DNA from: Dehalococcoidia bacterium LH_S1
Lineage (GTDB): Bacteria; Chloroflexota; Dehalococcoidia; SZUA-161; SpSt-899
Direction: 5' to 3'
DNA length: 13,702 bases
Assembly (NCBI GenBank): GCA_023660035.1
Contig: JAGXOF010000022.1
Coordinates: 1-13,702 of the forward strand
The translations under genes and the position numbers were made by a program. Below are positions 6,013-13,637 of the stretch, one piece after another (positions within the stretch are counted from its first letter, which is position 1; the number at the start of each line of letters is the position of its first letter). The notes under the pieces were generated by a model. That model did not search any database and was not told where the DNA came from. It was given only the letters and a program-made list of their open reading frames with translations.

Positions 6013-6373
6013 CGTAAAACATGTAACAGTCCATTACGGGAAAGCCATGGCGCTGGGGGATGTTTCTCTAGAGGTAAGCGAGGGTGCTGTTGTCGGCATT
6101 ATCGGGGCTAACGGAGCTGGCAAAAGCACGATCTTGAGGGGGATATCGGGTTTGAAGCGTGTAAGCTCGGGAGAAATATGGTTTGAGGACACTAGAATCT
6201 AAAACTCGGTGCCAGTATACGTAAGGACAAGGATGCCATAGAGAAAGACATGGAAGAGGTTTTAACACAGTTCCCCAGATTGCGGGAGAGATGGGACCAA
6301 AAAGCTGGAACACTGAGTGGAGGTGAGCAGCAGATGCTGGTCATCAAAACGTATCCACCCAAACTTGCACTCA
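6002..6373 (+). pseudogene. livF: livF remnant: branched-chain amino acid ABC transporter ATPase
   Basis: LivF powers import of leucine, isoleucine and valine with LivG. From ATG 6002 the frame reads LLSVKHVTVHYGKAMALGDV, Walker A GANGAGKST and SGEIWFEDTRI, then hits TAA at 6200-6202. Homology resumes in a different frame as NLKLGASIRKDKDAIEKDMEEV and the signature LSGGEQQMLVI. The missing part would contain the Q-loop region and the VPEGRR segment. The two pieces overlap in AGAATC (6194-6199), which fits both TRI and ENL, so a microhomology deletion is likely. After MLVI, a second small loss leads to TYPPKLAL, then homology ends before Walker B. The longer 5990 start is not used. The remnant converges on the NuoG-like gene. 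Confidence 0.85.
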
Positions 6374-6389
6374 GGACAAATGTTGAAGT

Positions 6390-7115
6390 CTATTTTCTGC
6401 AGTCAGGACACACATCAAAGTAGTCATCAGGGAGATTTGCCTTCTTCTTGAAATACTCCAGTTGAACCTCAGGTGCGAAGTAACTGCCGCAAACCGAGCA
6501 TTTCTTAAGCTTGTATTCTTCCTGTCTGCCCCATCTGTGTATTATCCTTGTATCCCCTACGTCCTCCATCTGGATTTCCCCTGTGGGGCAAACATAGGCG
6601 CACGCGCCACAGGCGATGCATGCTTTGGGGTTTTGCAAGAAAGGCATGTTCCCTTTCTCTCCGTCAGGCTTGCCGATTGCTTTCATCCCGACTATCTCAT
6701 CGCATACCCGCACGCAGAGACAGCAGAGGTCGCACGAAACGCATTTCTGTTCCGTGTCCTGTGTCTTGGCTTTCTTAATCCCGTATTCGTTGGCCAGGTC
6801 CTGTACTACCTGTGCTTCCGGAGCCCGCGTAAGAAGCCGGTCTATAAGCCTTCTTCTAATCTTCAGCACCCGCTCAGTGGTAGTTTTTACTGTGAGCCCT
6901 TCTTCTATAGGCTGTGTGCATGCCGGTACTACCTTGGACTTCCCGTCCCCTGAGATTTCCACACTACAAAGTCGACAGGAACCTATCGGGGATATGCCCT
7001 CGTGATGGCAGAGGGTGGGAATCCTGATCCCGGCCTCTCTAGCTGCCTCGACAATAGTGGATCCCTCTTTTGCTTGTACTCTCTTGCCGTCGATATTTAA
7101 TTTGACTTCTTTCAC
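6390..7115 (-). CDS. NuoG-like iron-sulfur protein with C-terminal zinc ribbon
   Basis: It is an electron-transfer protein resembling the N-terminal part of NADH dehydrogenase NuoG and of NADP-reducing/bidirectional hydrogenase subunits. Numbering from ATG 7133: a [2Fe-2S] domain with Cys42, 53, 56 and 72; then two [4Fe-4S] motifs, CDLCCLCVRVC (134-144) and CIACGACAYVC (172-182). The HxxxCxxCxxxxxC ligand set that normally lies between them is absent: the site reads LTRAPEAQVVQDLANEYGI. The C-terminus carries CSVC (212-215) and CPDC (242-245), likely a zinc ribbon. GTG 7115 is preferred because AGGAG lies 8 bases upstream, whereas ATG 7133, which would overlap porB by 16 bases, has none. It ends the por operon and probably takes electrons from PorD or ferredoxin; its partner is not in the window. 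Confidence 0.82.
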   Translation of the reverse strand: MKEVKLNIDGKRVQAKEGSTIVEAAREAGIRIPTLCHHEGISPIGSCRLCSVEISGDGKSKVVPACTQPIEEGLTVKTTTERVLKIRRRLIDRLLTRAPEAQVVQDLANEYGIKKAKTQDTEQKCVSCDLCCLCVRVCDEIVGMKAIGKPDGEKGNMPFLQNPKACIACGACAYVCPTGEIQMEDVGDTRIIHRWGRQEEYKLKKCSVCGSYFAPEVQLEYFKKKANLPDDYFDVCPDCRK

Positions 7116-7117
7116 CT

Positions 7118-8044
7118 TTAAGTCTCCTGGCATCTTACTTTGAGTTTTTTATATTCCTTCTCAACGCGTTGCTGGATATTCTGTATCTCGTCATCTGAAA
7201 GATGTCGGAACCTTCCCTGAGCCTTTAGGTAGTCCCTAACTGGCCTGAGTTTGGGGAAGTCGAAGTTCAGTTTGTATGACCCATCTTCTACTTCGTAGAG
7301 AGGGAAGACCCCTGACTCGACGGCGAGACGTCCTATTCTAACGGTCAAATCAACAGGATATCTCCATCCGGTAGGGCATGGGGAAAAGATGTGGACATAT
7401 GCCGGACCTTCAGTCTCAGCTCCTTTCTTGACCTTTTCCATTAGGTCGAATGGATAGCTTGGGCATGCAGTAGCGACATAAGGGATGTTGTGAGCTGCAA
7501 CAATGTCCGGCAGGTTTTTCTTCCAGGTCTTCTGCCCGATGCTTACTTTGCCTGCCGGTGATGTTGTGGTGGAGGCACCATAGGGGGTAGCACTGGATCT
7601 TTGAACGCCTGTATTCATGTAGGCTTCATTGTCAAAACACAGATACAGGAAATCGTGACCCCTCTCCAAGGCTCCTGATAGGGCCTGCAAGCCGATATCG
7701 CTGGTTCCGCCGTCTCCGGCCATTCCGACGGAATTTATCTTTTTCTCAGGAATCTTACCTTTCCTCATCTGCGCCTTGAGTCCTGATTCCACTCCTGAGG
7801 CTACGGCGCCGACGTTCTCAAACAGAGTATGGATCCATGGAACATTCCAGGATGTCTGAGGAAAGCCTGAGGTGCAGATCTCAAGACAGCCGGTTGCACA
7901 TGTTATAACCGTGTCTCTTCCTAGTGCTTTAGAGGCTAGCCTTACCGCCAGAGCCTCGCCGCAACCGATACAAAACCTGTGCCCGGGCACAAGGCCTTCA
8001 TACTTGGGGGCAAGCTTTGGAACGTAAACGGAAAAGGTCTCCAT
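7118..8044 (-). CDS. porB: Pyruvate:ferredoxin oxidoreductase, beta subunit (TPP-binding)
   Basis: The beta subunit binds thiamine diphosphate and a [4Fe-4S] cluster and carries out the oxidative decarboxylation of pyruvate to acetyl-CoA with the other subunits, in the cytoplasm. The 308-residue sequence has the thiamine motif GDGGTSDIG (110-118) with Asn139 in FDNEAYMNTG, and cluster cysteines 25, 28, 53 and 223. Length is normal for PorB. The ATG overlaps the porA stop by one base (TAATG), so translation is probably coupled. A related 2-oxoacid oxidoreductase (for example for 2-oxoisovalerate) cannot be fully excluded from sequence reading, but the PITPQT-containing alpha subunit and overall similarity favour pyruvate. 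Confidence 0.92.
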   Translation of the reverse strand: METFSVYVPKLAPKYEGLVPGHRFCIGCGEALAVRLASKALGRDTVITCATGCLEICTSGFPQTSWNVPWIHTLFENVGAVASGVESGLKAQMRKGKIPEKKINSVGMAGDGGTSDIGLQALSGALERGHDFLYLCFDNEAYMNTGVQRSSATPYGASTTTSPAGKVSIGQKTWKKNLPDIVAAHNIPYVATACPSYPFDLMEKVKKGAETEGPAYVHIFSPCPTGWRYPVDLTVRIGRLAVESGVFPLYEVEDGSYKLNFDFPKLRPVRDYLKAQGRFRHLSDDEIQNIQQRVEKEYKKLKVRCQET

Positions 8045-9222
8045 TACTCTCTCACTCCTATGATTTCGAATTCCTTCTCACTGCCGTTCTGCAGCATCTC
8101 GAAGCCCTTGTCAATCATCTGTTCAAAGTCATCGACCACTATGTCCCTGCCGCCCAAACCGCCGGTAAAGCTAAATACCTGAGGTCTGTTTTCCTCTTGA
8201 TATAGACAGGACCTAATCTCGGAGTAGACCGGTGCTTGTGCTCCGGGGGATATACACCTGTCAAGGACAAGCACTATGTCAGCGTCTTTGACGAGATCAC
8301 GGACTTCCTCGTAAGGGAAAGGCCTCCACAGTCGGAGCCTTATAATTCCTACATCCTTACCCTCGTCTCGCTTGTTGTCAACAGCGACCATTGCCGTCTC
8401 GCTGAAGCTGCCCATGGTCACAAGGAGCACTTTGGCCCCTTCAGTTCTGTATGCCTCCACGGGCATGTAATAGCGGCCGAAAATATTCCCGAAATCCTCC
8501 CATGCTTTAAGGATAGATTGCTTAACCTCTGGAGATCTGAAGGCCTCATCCTGGGCCCTTTTGATCTCAGAGTAGATAAAGGGCGGAGCGTAGCAGCCCA
8601 TGCTCACAGGATTATCCGGGTGAAGAGCGTAGGGATAACGGGGTTTAGGGAGAAAGCGGTCTACTTCCTCTTGCTCGGGCAGTGTAATCGGTTCTATTAC
8701 ATGGGTTAGATGAAAACCATCATGGTGGACCATGACAGGGAACAGGACCTGGTGGTCTTCACTGACCCGGAATGCCCAAAGGATATGGTCGAACGCTTGC
8801 TGCCCGTTCTCGACAAATACTTGAATCCATCCTGTATCTCGGACGGCCATAGCGTCTGAGTGGTCGCCCCACACGCTTAATGGACCGGATAGGGCCCTAT
8901 TACACACTGACATTACCATGGGCAGTCTGGAGGAGGGCCCGATGTACAGGGTCTCATGCATTAGCTCCAGTCCTTGTCCTGCAGAGGAGGTGAACGTCCG
9001 GGCGCCTGTTGCCGAGGACCCGAGGCAGGCACTCATCGCTGAGTGCTCCGACTCCACGGGGATGTAGTTTGCGTTAAGTTCCCCGTTGGCTACCATCTCG
9101 GCTAATGTCTCAACGATGTGGGTCTGGGGGGTAATGGGATAGGCTGCTACCACATCCACATCAGCCATCTTGGCTGCTTCGGCGACGGCTACTGAGACCT
9201 CTAATGGTGTCCTTTTTGCCAT
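8044..9222 (-). CDS. porA: Pyruvate:ferredoxin oxidoreductase, alpha subunit
   Basis: The alpha subunit supplies domains I and II of the oxidoreductase: it contacts the pyrimidine ring of thiamine diphosphate and binds substrate. In the 392-residue form YPITPQT is at 28-34, followed by VESEHSAMSACLGSSATGARTFTSSAGQGL (from 56), and a C-terminal transketolase-like domain with LVLDRCISPGAQAPVYSEI. ATG 9222 is chosen over the upstream 9285 because it starts MAKRTPLEVS, as in the family, has AGGAGG-like sequence upstream, and overlaps the porD stop by one base. It appears intact and is the second-to-last por gene, before porB. Confidence 0.92.
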   Translation of the reverse strand: MAKRTPLEVSVAVAEAAKMADVDVVAAYPITPQTHIVETLAEMVANGELNANYIPVESEHSAMSACLGSSATGARTFTSSAGQGLELMHETLYIGPSSRLPMVMSVCNRALSGPLSVWGDHSDAMAVRDTGWIQVFVENGQQAFDHILWAFRVSEDHQVLFPVMVHHDGFHLTHVIEPITLPEQEEVDRFLPKPRYPYALHPDNPVSMGCYAPPFIYSEIKRAQDEAFRSPEVKQSILKAWEDFGNIFGRYYMPVEAYRTEGAKVLLVTMGSFSETAMVAVDNKRDEGKDVGIIRLRLWRPFPYEEVRDLVKDADIVLVLDRCISPGAQAPVYSEIRSCLYQEENRPQVFSFTGGLGGRDIVVDDFEQMIDKGFEMLQNGSEKEFEIIGVRE

Positions 9223-9509
9223 TATTCTTCCTCCTCCACCATTGTTATGGCTCCTGTCCAGCATTCTCTCGCACAAATACCACATCCTTTGCAGTATGAC
9301 AGGTCAGCTTCGAAATATCCTTCATCATTCTGAAAAACACAACCTTCGGGACAAAAGAGCTCGCACATTCCGCATTTCACACATCTGGTATGATCCCAGA
9401 TAGGTCTCAGAGACCTCCAATCACCGGTCTTATACGCTGCAGCGCTTCCCGGTTCGGTTACTACGGCCCCTGGTTTAATATCTCGCCATCCAAGAGATCC
9501 GTTACTCAT
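9222..9509 (-). CDS. porD: Pyruvate:ferredoxin oxidoreductase, delta subunit (2x[4Fe-4S])
   Basis: A 95-residue ferredoxin-like subunit that passes electrons from the active site to external ferredoxin. Two cluster motifs are visible: CVKCGMCELFC (43-53), followed by Pro, and CKGCGICAREC (73-83), followed by Trp instead of the usual Pro. Each normally contributes ligands to both clusters. The N-terminal GAVVTEPGSAAAYKTGDWRSLRP segment is typical of PorD. ATG 9509 is preferred to the GTG at 9524: AGGG lies about 9 bases upstream and it begins one base after the porC stop. Confidence 0.92.
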   Translation of the reverse strand: MSNGSLGWRDIKPGAVVTEPGSAAAYKTGDWRSLRPIWDHTRCVKCGMCELFCPEGCVFQNDEGYFEADLSYCKGCGICARECWTGAITMVEEEE

Positions 9510-9510
9510 C

Positions 9511-10074
9511 TTAGGTTCCCTCACTTATGACAGTTTCTTCGTATGCTTTCTTCAGTGCTTCGACGTTTATATCGCCAATGCGTCCGAAACGGTCTTTAAC
9601 TGGCTCGATCAGTGAATCCAGTTTGACAACCTCTCTTCCCTTCACCAGGGCGCCTAACATCGCGGTGTTGGTTATGGGGACTTTGAGGATGTCCCATGCA
9701 ATCCTGGTCGCATTTACAGCCCCCAGTGTAGAATCGAATCCGAACTCATCTCGCAGTTGCTGTGCTGATTTCTTTGTGTTAACGATTACTATCCCACCTG
9801 GCTTGAGGCCCGAAGCCACGTTGACGACACGAAATAGCCTTGGATCGAGGACTACTACAATATCGGGTTCGGTTACCTCTGCCCTGATCCTGATATGTTC
9901 CTCCCCGATTCTGTTGAAGGCAAGTACAGGAGCACCTCTTCTCTCAGGCCCAAAACTTGGGAAGGACAATGCATATTTACCCTCGTTGATGGCGGCGTAA
10001 CTTACAAGTTCCGAGGAGGTAACTGCTCCTTGCCCCCCTCTACCGTGCCAGCGAATCTCTGTTGTTCCGTTCAT
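9511..10074 (-). CDS. porC: Pyruvate:ferredoxin oxidoreductase, gamma subunit
   Basis: The 187-residue gamma subunit corresponds to the CoA-interacting domain of single-chain enzymes. Diagnostic features are EIRWHGRGGQGAVTSSELVSYAA near the N-terminus and FPSFGPERRGAPVLAFNRI, with INVEALKKAYEET at the end. ATG 10074 is chosen because AAGGAAGGTG directly precedes it and the family begins close to this point; the GTG at 10110 would add 12 unrelated residues. It is the first gene of the operon porC-porD-porA-porB-NuoG-like. No separate promoter is clear in the 56 bases between the upstream tRNA and this gene, apart from a 13-bp palindrome. Confidence 0.9.
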   Translation of the reverse strand: MNGTTEIRWHGRGGQGAVTSSELVSYAAINEGKYALSFPSFGPERRGAPVLAFNRIGEEHIRIRAEVTEPDIVVVLDPRLFRVVNVASGLKPGGIVIVNTKKSAQQLRDEFGFDSTLGAVNATRIAWDILKVPITNTAMLGALVKGREVVKLDSLIEPVKDRFGRIGDINVEALKKAYEETVISEGT

Positions 10075-10089
10075 CACCTTCCTTTCTCC

Positions 10090-10102
10090 CTTAGTAACTA
10101 AG
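10090..10102. promoter_or_regulatory. 13-bp palindrome in the porC leader
   Basis: cttagt and actaag flank a single central base, 16 bases before the porC start. It could be an operator for the por operon, but with no second copy in the window this is a weak inference. Confidence 0.25.
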
Positions 10103-10130
10103 TAAAGCACTGCTCAATGTCGAACTTCAC

Positions 10131-10202
10131 CGCCCCTGGAGGGACTCGAACCCTCGCACCCGGCTCCGGAGGCCGATGCTCTATCCCCTGAGCTACAGGG
10201 GC
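10131..10202 (-). tRNA. tRNA-Arg (anticodon CCG)
   Basis: The minus strand folds as a cloverleaf: acceptor GCCCCTG/CAGGGGC (7 bp), D-arm with AGCTCAGGGGATAGAGC, anticodon stem-loop GGC-CTCCGGA-GCC giving CCG, and T-arm with GGTTCGAGTCC. The discriminator base is G and CCA is not encoded. It reads CGG codons. A sigma-70-type promoter lies immediately upstream. Confidence 0.95.
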
Positions 10203-10213
10203 ATACCCTTACT

Positions 10214-10242
10214 ATTTTACTGCGTTCATTTCCGATTTGCAA
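10214..10242 (-). promoter_or_regulatory. Sigma-70-type promoter of the tRNA, perhaps also of the por operon
   Basis: On the minus strand TTGCAA (10237-10242) and TAAAAT (10214-10219) are 17 bases apart. The -10 matches five of six consensus bases and the tRNA begins 11 bases further on. With no clear promoter or terminator between the tRNA and porC, transcription may continue into the operon. Confidence 0.6.
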
Positions 10243-10293
10243 GTGTGACATTTGTACGATTGTGCCCCTCAGCATTAGGTAAGAGGTTTCCGT

Positions 10294-10839
10294 TTACCCA
10301 CTTACCAGATTCACGATTAAGGGGGTGACGAAAGTCTCAATTGCCGCTGCAACCAAGAGTCCGATTACTATCCATTTGCCGTATCTTTTGAGACCTTGCA
10401 CCAGACTTGTTCTTACCGCGCTTTCCCTCCTGAATAGCCATTTCACTGATTCCCACCCTATCCTGAAACCGGCTGCCGTGGCAAGGATGAGCATTGGGAC
10501 CTCTATTATTCCGTGAGGCACGAGTCCCGCCAGGACTACCCCATATCCCTTGGTACCCACAATCTCCGCTGCTACGACTCCGAGGATGAACCCATTACCG
10601 GTAACGGATATCAACGGAGGTATGCCAAACGCAATGCCAAAGACGAGGGCCCCGAGGATCTTTATAACATTGTTCAGGAAGATTACCAGGGCCAGGGCCA
10701 GAGGATTTAGCGATGCCAGAGGTTCAATGATACTGCTAAGCTCCTCTACTGTCTCAGAAGAGGGGCTCGTCATTGCCTGCGTCCCCATAGCAAGGGACAA
10801 TACGAGCAAAGCTGTGGCCAGCATCAAACAACGTTTCAT
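10294..10839 (-). CDS. SpoIIM-like (stage II sporulation protein M family) membrane protein
   Basis: A 181-residue integral membrane protein with about five hydrophobic segments: one at the N-terminus (signal-like), then around residues 48-70, 78-97, 104-125 and 155-178. LVPHGIIEVPMLILATAAGFRIG matches the conserved PHGxxE core of the SpoIIM/DUF95 family, and NNVIKILGALVFGIAFGIPPL precedes it as usual. In Bacillus SpoIIM is part of the DMP peptidoglycan-hydrolase complex in engulfment, but relatives are widespread in non-sporulating bacteria and archaea, and no other sporulation gene is present here. No good Shine-Dalgarno is seen before ATG 10839. An extended -10 promoter lies about 60 bases upstream. 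Confidence 0.82.
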   Translation of the reverse strand: MKRCLMLATALLVLSLAMGTQAMTSPSSETVEELSSIIEPLASLNPLALALVIFLNNVIKILGALVFGIAFGIPPLISVTGNGFILGVVAAEIVGTKGYGVVLAGLVPHGIIEVPMLILATAAGFRIGWESVKWLFRRESAVRTSLVQGLKRYGKWIVIGLLVAAAIETFVTPLIVNLVSG

Positions 10840-10898
10840 GACTTATGCTCTAACAGTATTTCAAAGGGGGAATGCTATGGTGGAGGGCTCCCTTTAAA

Positions 10899-10909
10899 AT
10901 TGTAGCATA
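10899..10909 (-). promoter_or_regulatory. Extended -10 promoter core upstream of the SpoIIM-like gene
   Basis: The minus strand reads TATGCTACAAT, containing TGC plus TACAAT, an extended -10 element. The same 11 bases occur upstream of tldD (12827-12837). No good -35 is present at 17 bases, as is usual for extended -10 promoters. Confidence 0.45.
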
Positions 10910-10926
10910 CTCGCTTTGTTAAAACA

Positions 10927-11352
10927 TTAGGCCAGGAGGACGGCAGCGATTCCCACCAGAAAAATGCCGTCAAACACTCCGGCCCCACCTATGCTCAGGA
11001 TCTGTGCTCCCAACTTCCGGAAGGAACGGAAGTTTAAAAGGTCAGCTCCTATAAGCGTTCCCATGGTACCGCATATGTAAGCGACGGGAGCGGAGTCATT
11101 AGGGGCGAGAAGCAGGGCCAGTCCGACTGAGATGAGAGGTGGAATGAACAGGGGTAGTCCTATCCCTATGCCAGGCCTTGGACGGGCGAGTAGTTTGGCT
11201 ACTCCTGTCACGACAGCGGTAGCAATGAGAGTCGGCCAGAGGGGAGCTTTGGGCATAAGCAAATATATGGAGAAACATATAGGAATTAATGCTCCGCCTA
11301 CGTTGATGGCTAGAGTCTGCCTCCTTGAACCTAAATAGCATACAGCTATCAG
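10927..11352 (-). pseudogene. DUF1614-like membrane protein, N-terminally truncated
   Basis: The frame is open from a TGA at 11353-11355 downward and becomes family-like at LAINVGGALIPICFSIYLL, then LARPRPGIGIGLPLFIPPLISVGLALLL, APVAYICGTMGTLIGADLL and SIGGAGVFDGIFLVGIAAVLLA. These correspond to the C-terminal two-thirds of DUF1614 proteins, multi-pass membrane proteins of unknown function usually over 200 residues long. The N-terminal transmembrane segments are missing, replaced by a stop and a short repeat tract. No ribosome binding site fits the candidate starts (TTG 11262-11268 area or ATG 11256). The sequence that remains is well preserved, so the loss may be recent. Confidence 0.65.
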
Positions 11353-11384
11353 TCAACAGCTAACAGGGATGAGACGTGATAATG

Positions 11385-11416
11385 AACCCAACGAACTCAA
11401 TAAACTCAACGAACTC
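11385..11416. repeat. Short direct repeat, 14 bp with 18-bp period
   Basis: AACCCAACGAACTC (11385-11398) and AACTCAACGAACTC (11403-11416) differ at one base. They lie between the tldD stop and the truncated DUF1614-like frame and may mark the point of rearrangement. Confidence 0.6.
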
Positions 11417-11418
11417 CT

Positions 11419-12777
11419 TTACCCTCCTCCTACCAGACATTGTCTTATCCTTATGTGAGGGCTCCCGTTGGAGACAGGGAGAGGAGATTGTCCTCCCTTA
11501 CCGCAGCCACCGCCTTCATTCATCTCCAGGTCGTTGCCAATAGCATCAATATTTCCCAGCGTGGTAAACACATTCCCTGTCAGCACAACCGGACGTATGA
11601 GTTCGGCGATCTTGCCGTTGCGGATCATATAGGCTTCGCCGGCGGAGAAGGTGAACATCTCCATCGAGGTCATCCCTCCGTACCAGTTCTTGGCATAGAC
11701 CCCTTCTTTGATATCGCTTATCATGTCCTCAAACGAGGTCTCTCCTGGCTCGATAAAGGTATTGGTCATGCGCACGATGGGTTGGAACCGGTAATCTATA
11801 GCCCGGGCATTCCCTGTGGGTTGTTCTCCCATTTTGGCAGCCGTTTCCCTAGAATGGAGCCGTCCTACCAGTATGCCTTCTTTTATGAGGTAGGTCCTGC
11901 TCGCTGGTGTGCCCTCGTCGTCGTATTTGTAGCTTCCCCTCAGACCGGGCACGGTAGCGCCATCGACGATGGTAAGATGGTTTCCGCTGAACCTTTTGCC
12001 CAGGACCATGATTTCCTTCAGTTGGTCATTTTCGTATACGTGGTCGGATTCCGATAGGTGCCCGAATGCCTCGTGAGTAAAAACCCCGGCCAGCACCGGA
12101 TCACAAACCACGGTGTATTCCCCTCCTGTAATCCGTGGAGCCGAGAGGAGTTCCACTGCTCTCTTGGCCATCTCCCGAACATTCTCGTGAAGTCCCTCAA
12201 CCGACTTGAACTCGCCTTTGGAACCCAGGCTTAAGTGCGATTGCTGAACATTGGCGCCATCGCGCGCTACTGCGGCAAGCCTTAGCATCACATCGGGCTT
12301 GATCTGTTCAATATAAGTCCCTTCGGAATTGGCGAAAATGACCTTCTTGCTTGAGTCTCCGTAGTTTATGCTTGAGCTCTGTACCTTGGGGGTGCTCCAG
12401 ATAACATCGTTATACTCATCGAGGAGTTTTTTCTTCTCCGGTACAGTTATATCGGCAGGGTTTTTCCCCACCTGGTAATCCACTCTGTCCTCTATTGGCT
12501 CTACGGGGGCAAGCTGGGCTTCCCCATGACTCACCATGCGTGCTTGCTTCACGGCCAAGGCTGCCTTGTCCCACAGGTTATCAAGGCTGTTGAAAGAGAC
12601 GAAACCCCATCCTCCTTTGACCAGCGCCCTGACATTGCCACCACAGCTTGTGGTTCGGCCAATATCTTCTATATGCTGATCTCGGTACTGGATGCGAGTG
12701 CCATTTCCTTCCTCGATACGGATTTCAATGTAGTCGGCATCGTGCCCTTTAAGGGCGCATTCAATTTCGTTACGCAT
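11419..12777 (-). CDS. tldD: TldD metalloprotease subunit
   Basis: TldD pairs with TldE (PmbA) in a cytoplasmic metalloprotease that degrades unfolded peptides and, in some bacteria, matures microcins or acts on gyrase toxins. This 452-residue protein has the zinc motif HEAFGH (235-240), in TGGEYTVVCDPVLAGVFTHEAFGHLSESD, the RGSYKYDDEGTPASRT segment, and the C-terminal NEGGGCGKGGQSPLPVSNGSPHIRI typical of TldD rather than TldE. The start has GAGGTGAT five bases upstream. It has its own extended -10 promoter. No tldE is in this window: the only neighbours are the truncated DUF1614-like gene and an MFS remnant. The gene looks intact. Confidence 0.93.
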   Translation of the reverse strand: MRNEIECALKGHDADYIEIRIEEGNGTRIQYRDQHIEDIGRTTSCGGNVRALVKGGWGFVSFNSLDNLWDKAALAVKQARMVSHGEAQLAPVEPIEDRVDYQVGKNPADITVPEKKKLLDEYNDVIWSTPKVQSSSINYGDSSKKVIFANSEGTYIEQIKPDVMLRLAAVARDGANVQQSHLSLGSKGEFKSVEGLHENVREMAKRAVELLSAPRITGGEYTVVCDPVLAGVFTHEAFGHLSESDHVYENDQLKEIMVLGKRFSGNHLTIVDGATVPGLRGSYKYDDEGTPASRTYLIKEGILVGRLHSRETAAKMGEQPTGNARAIDYRFQPIVRMTNTFIEPGETSFEDMISDIKEGVYAKNWYGGMTSMEMFTFSAGEAYMIRNGKIAELIRPVVLTGNVFTTLGNIDAIGNDLEMNEGGGCGKGGQSPLPVSNGSPHIRIRQCLVGGG

Positions 12778-12826
12778 TGCATCACCTCAACTAATTTGCG
12801 TCCTTATCATAGCTCCTACAAAGTGA

Positions 12827-12837
12827 ATTGTAGCATA
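12827..12837 (-). promoter_or_regulatory. Extended -10 promoter core upstream of tldD
   Basis: TATGCTACAAT on the minus strand, 50 bases before the tldD start, is identical to the core upstream of the SpoIIM-like gene. It sits within a 10-bp inverted repeat pair (ctacaaagtg 12816-12825 and cactttgtag 12860-12869), which might be a regulator site. Confidence 0.45.
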
Positions 12838-12844
12838 ACCCTGT

Positions 12845-13588
12845 TTATAAAGCACGGAGCACTTTGTAGTTTGGACTAAGCCATGCCTTTTGGGGACTCA
12901 TGTTTTCCTTCATAAGGGGTGACCCAATGGTTTGCCCTAATCTGAGCACTACCCCGTTTATGGACATAAAAGCTCCCCGGTGCTCAAGTGGTGCTAAAGA
13001 AGCTACACTTGTCATGATCCTGGTCAGGACTGTTCCATGAGCAAGGCCAAAGATAACCGTTGCAATTAATAAAAGCCAAAGATGGGGGATGAAAGCTATG
13101 AGAAGCATTCCCAGTGCGTAGATAACGAATCTGCCCTTGATTAGTGTCCCCAGTGAAAATTTTCTGTTGATTTCCCGAGCTGCGAGGCGACAGCTGCTGT
13201 AGTTAGCGACATACTTGACATAATGATGCCAATGATAAAAGAGGAAGCCCCGAACCGCTCATCGAGGAGCATGGGAAAGTAGGTAAGATAGGATCCGAAG
13301 AGAAAGATAAATGTGGCTACTGCAGCAGCAAACAGGCCAATAACTCTGATGTCTTTTAAATATCGCCATGTACCACCCAGGTATGTTCTCATACTTTGGG
13401 TGCTAGGGGGCTGTCCCTATATTGAGCAGGCTTTGGAGAACACGCAACAGTAAAAGGACTTCGAAGTCATGAGTGAAGGCGCATGCTGTTCCGGTAACGG
13501 CGAAAAGGAAAAGAGACAGGACCAGAATTTTCTTGCGCCCGAGTCGGTCAGCCAGCACAATGCGGAGGCTGAGATACATAGGTAACAC
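12845..13588 (-). pseudogene. Major facilitator superfamily transporter remnant
   Basis: Three consecutive frames make up one MFS protein. The first (13588-13403) begins YLSLRIVLADRLGRKKILVLSLF, containing the loop 2-3 motif DRLGRKK, so transmembrane segments 1-2 are missing. It breaks off after LLRVLQSL, where segments 4-6 should follow. The second (13392-13141) has YLKDIRVIGLFAAAVATFIFLFGSYLTYFPMLL and ends after a frameshift near AASQLGK; the true continuation is in another frame as EINRKFSLGTLIKGRFVIYALG. The third (13108-12845) has LLIAFIPHLWLLLIATVIFGLAHG and GVVLRLGQTIGSPL, then loses the last two segments. At least two terminal losses, one internal deletion and one frameshift make it non-functional. 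The family exports drugs or metabolites; the substrate is unknown. Confidence 0.82.
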
Positions 13589-13634
13589 TCATGGTATGGT
13601 TAGTAATAATACTAACTTACCATGAGGAGTTACC
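13581..13634. repeat. Nested 54-base palindrome with an 18-bp operator-like core
   Basis: Three nested arm pairs: ggtaac/gttacc (13581-13586 with 13629-13634), ctcatggta/taccatgag (13588-13596 with 13618-13626) and gttagta/tactaac (13599-13605 with 13610-13616), separated by 1-2-base bulges, around ATAA. The inner 18 bp look like a repressor operator. The outer arms include the ribosome binding site of the following plus-strand gene. Confidence 0.75.
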
Positions 13635-13637
13635 ATA

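Noticed and set aside
11440..12057. 205-codon plus-strand open frame
   Set aside because: It is antisense to the well-supported tldD coding region.
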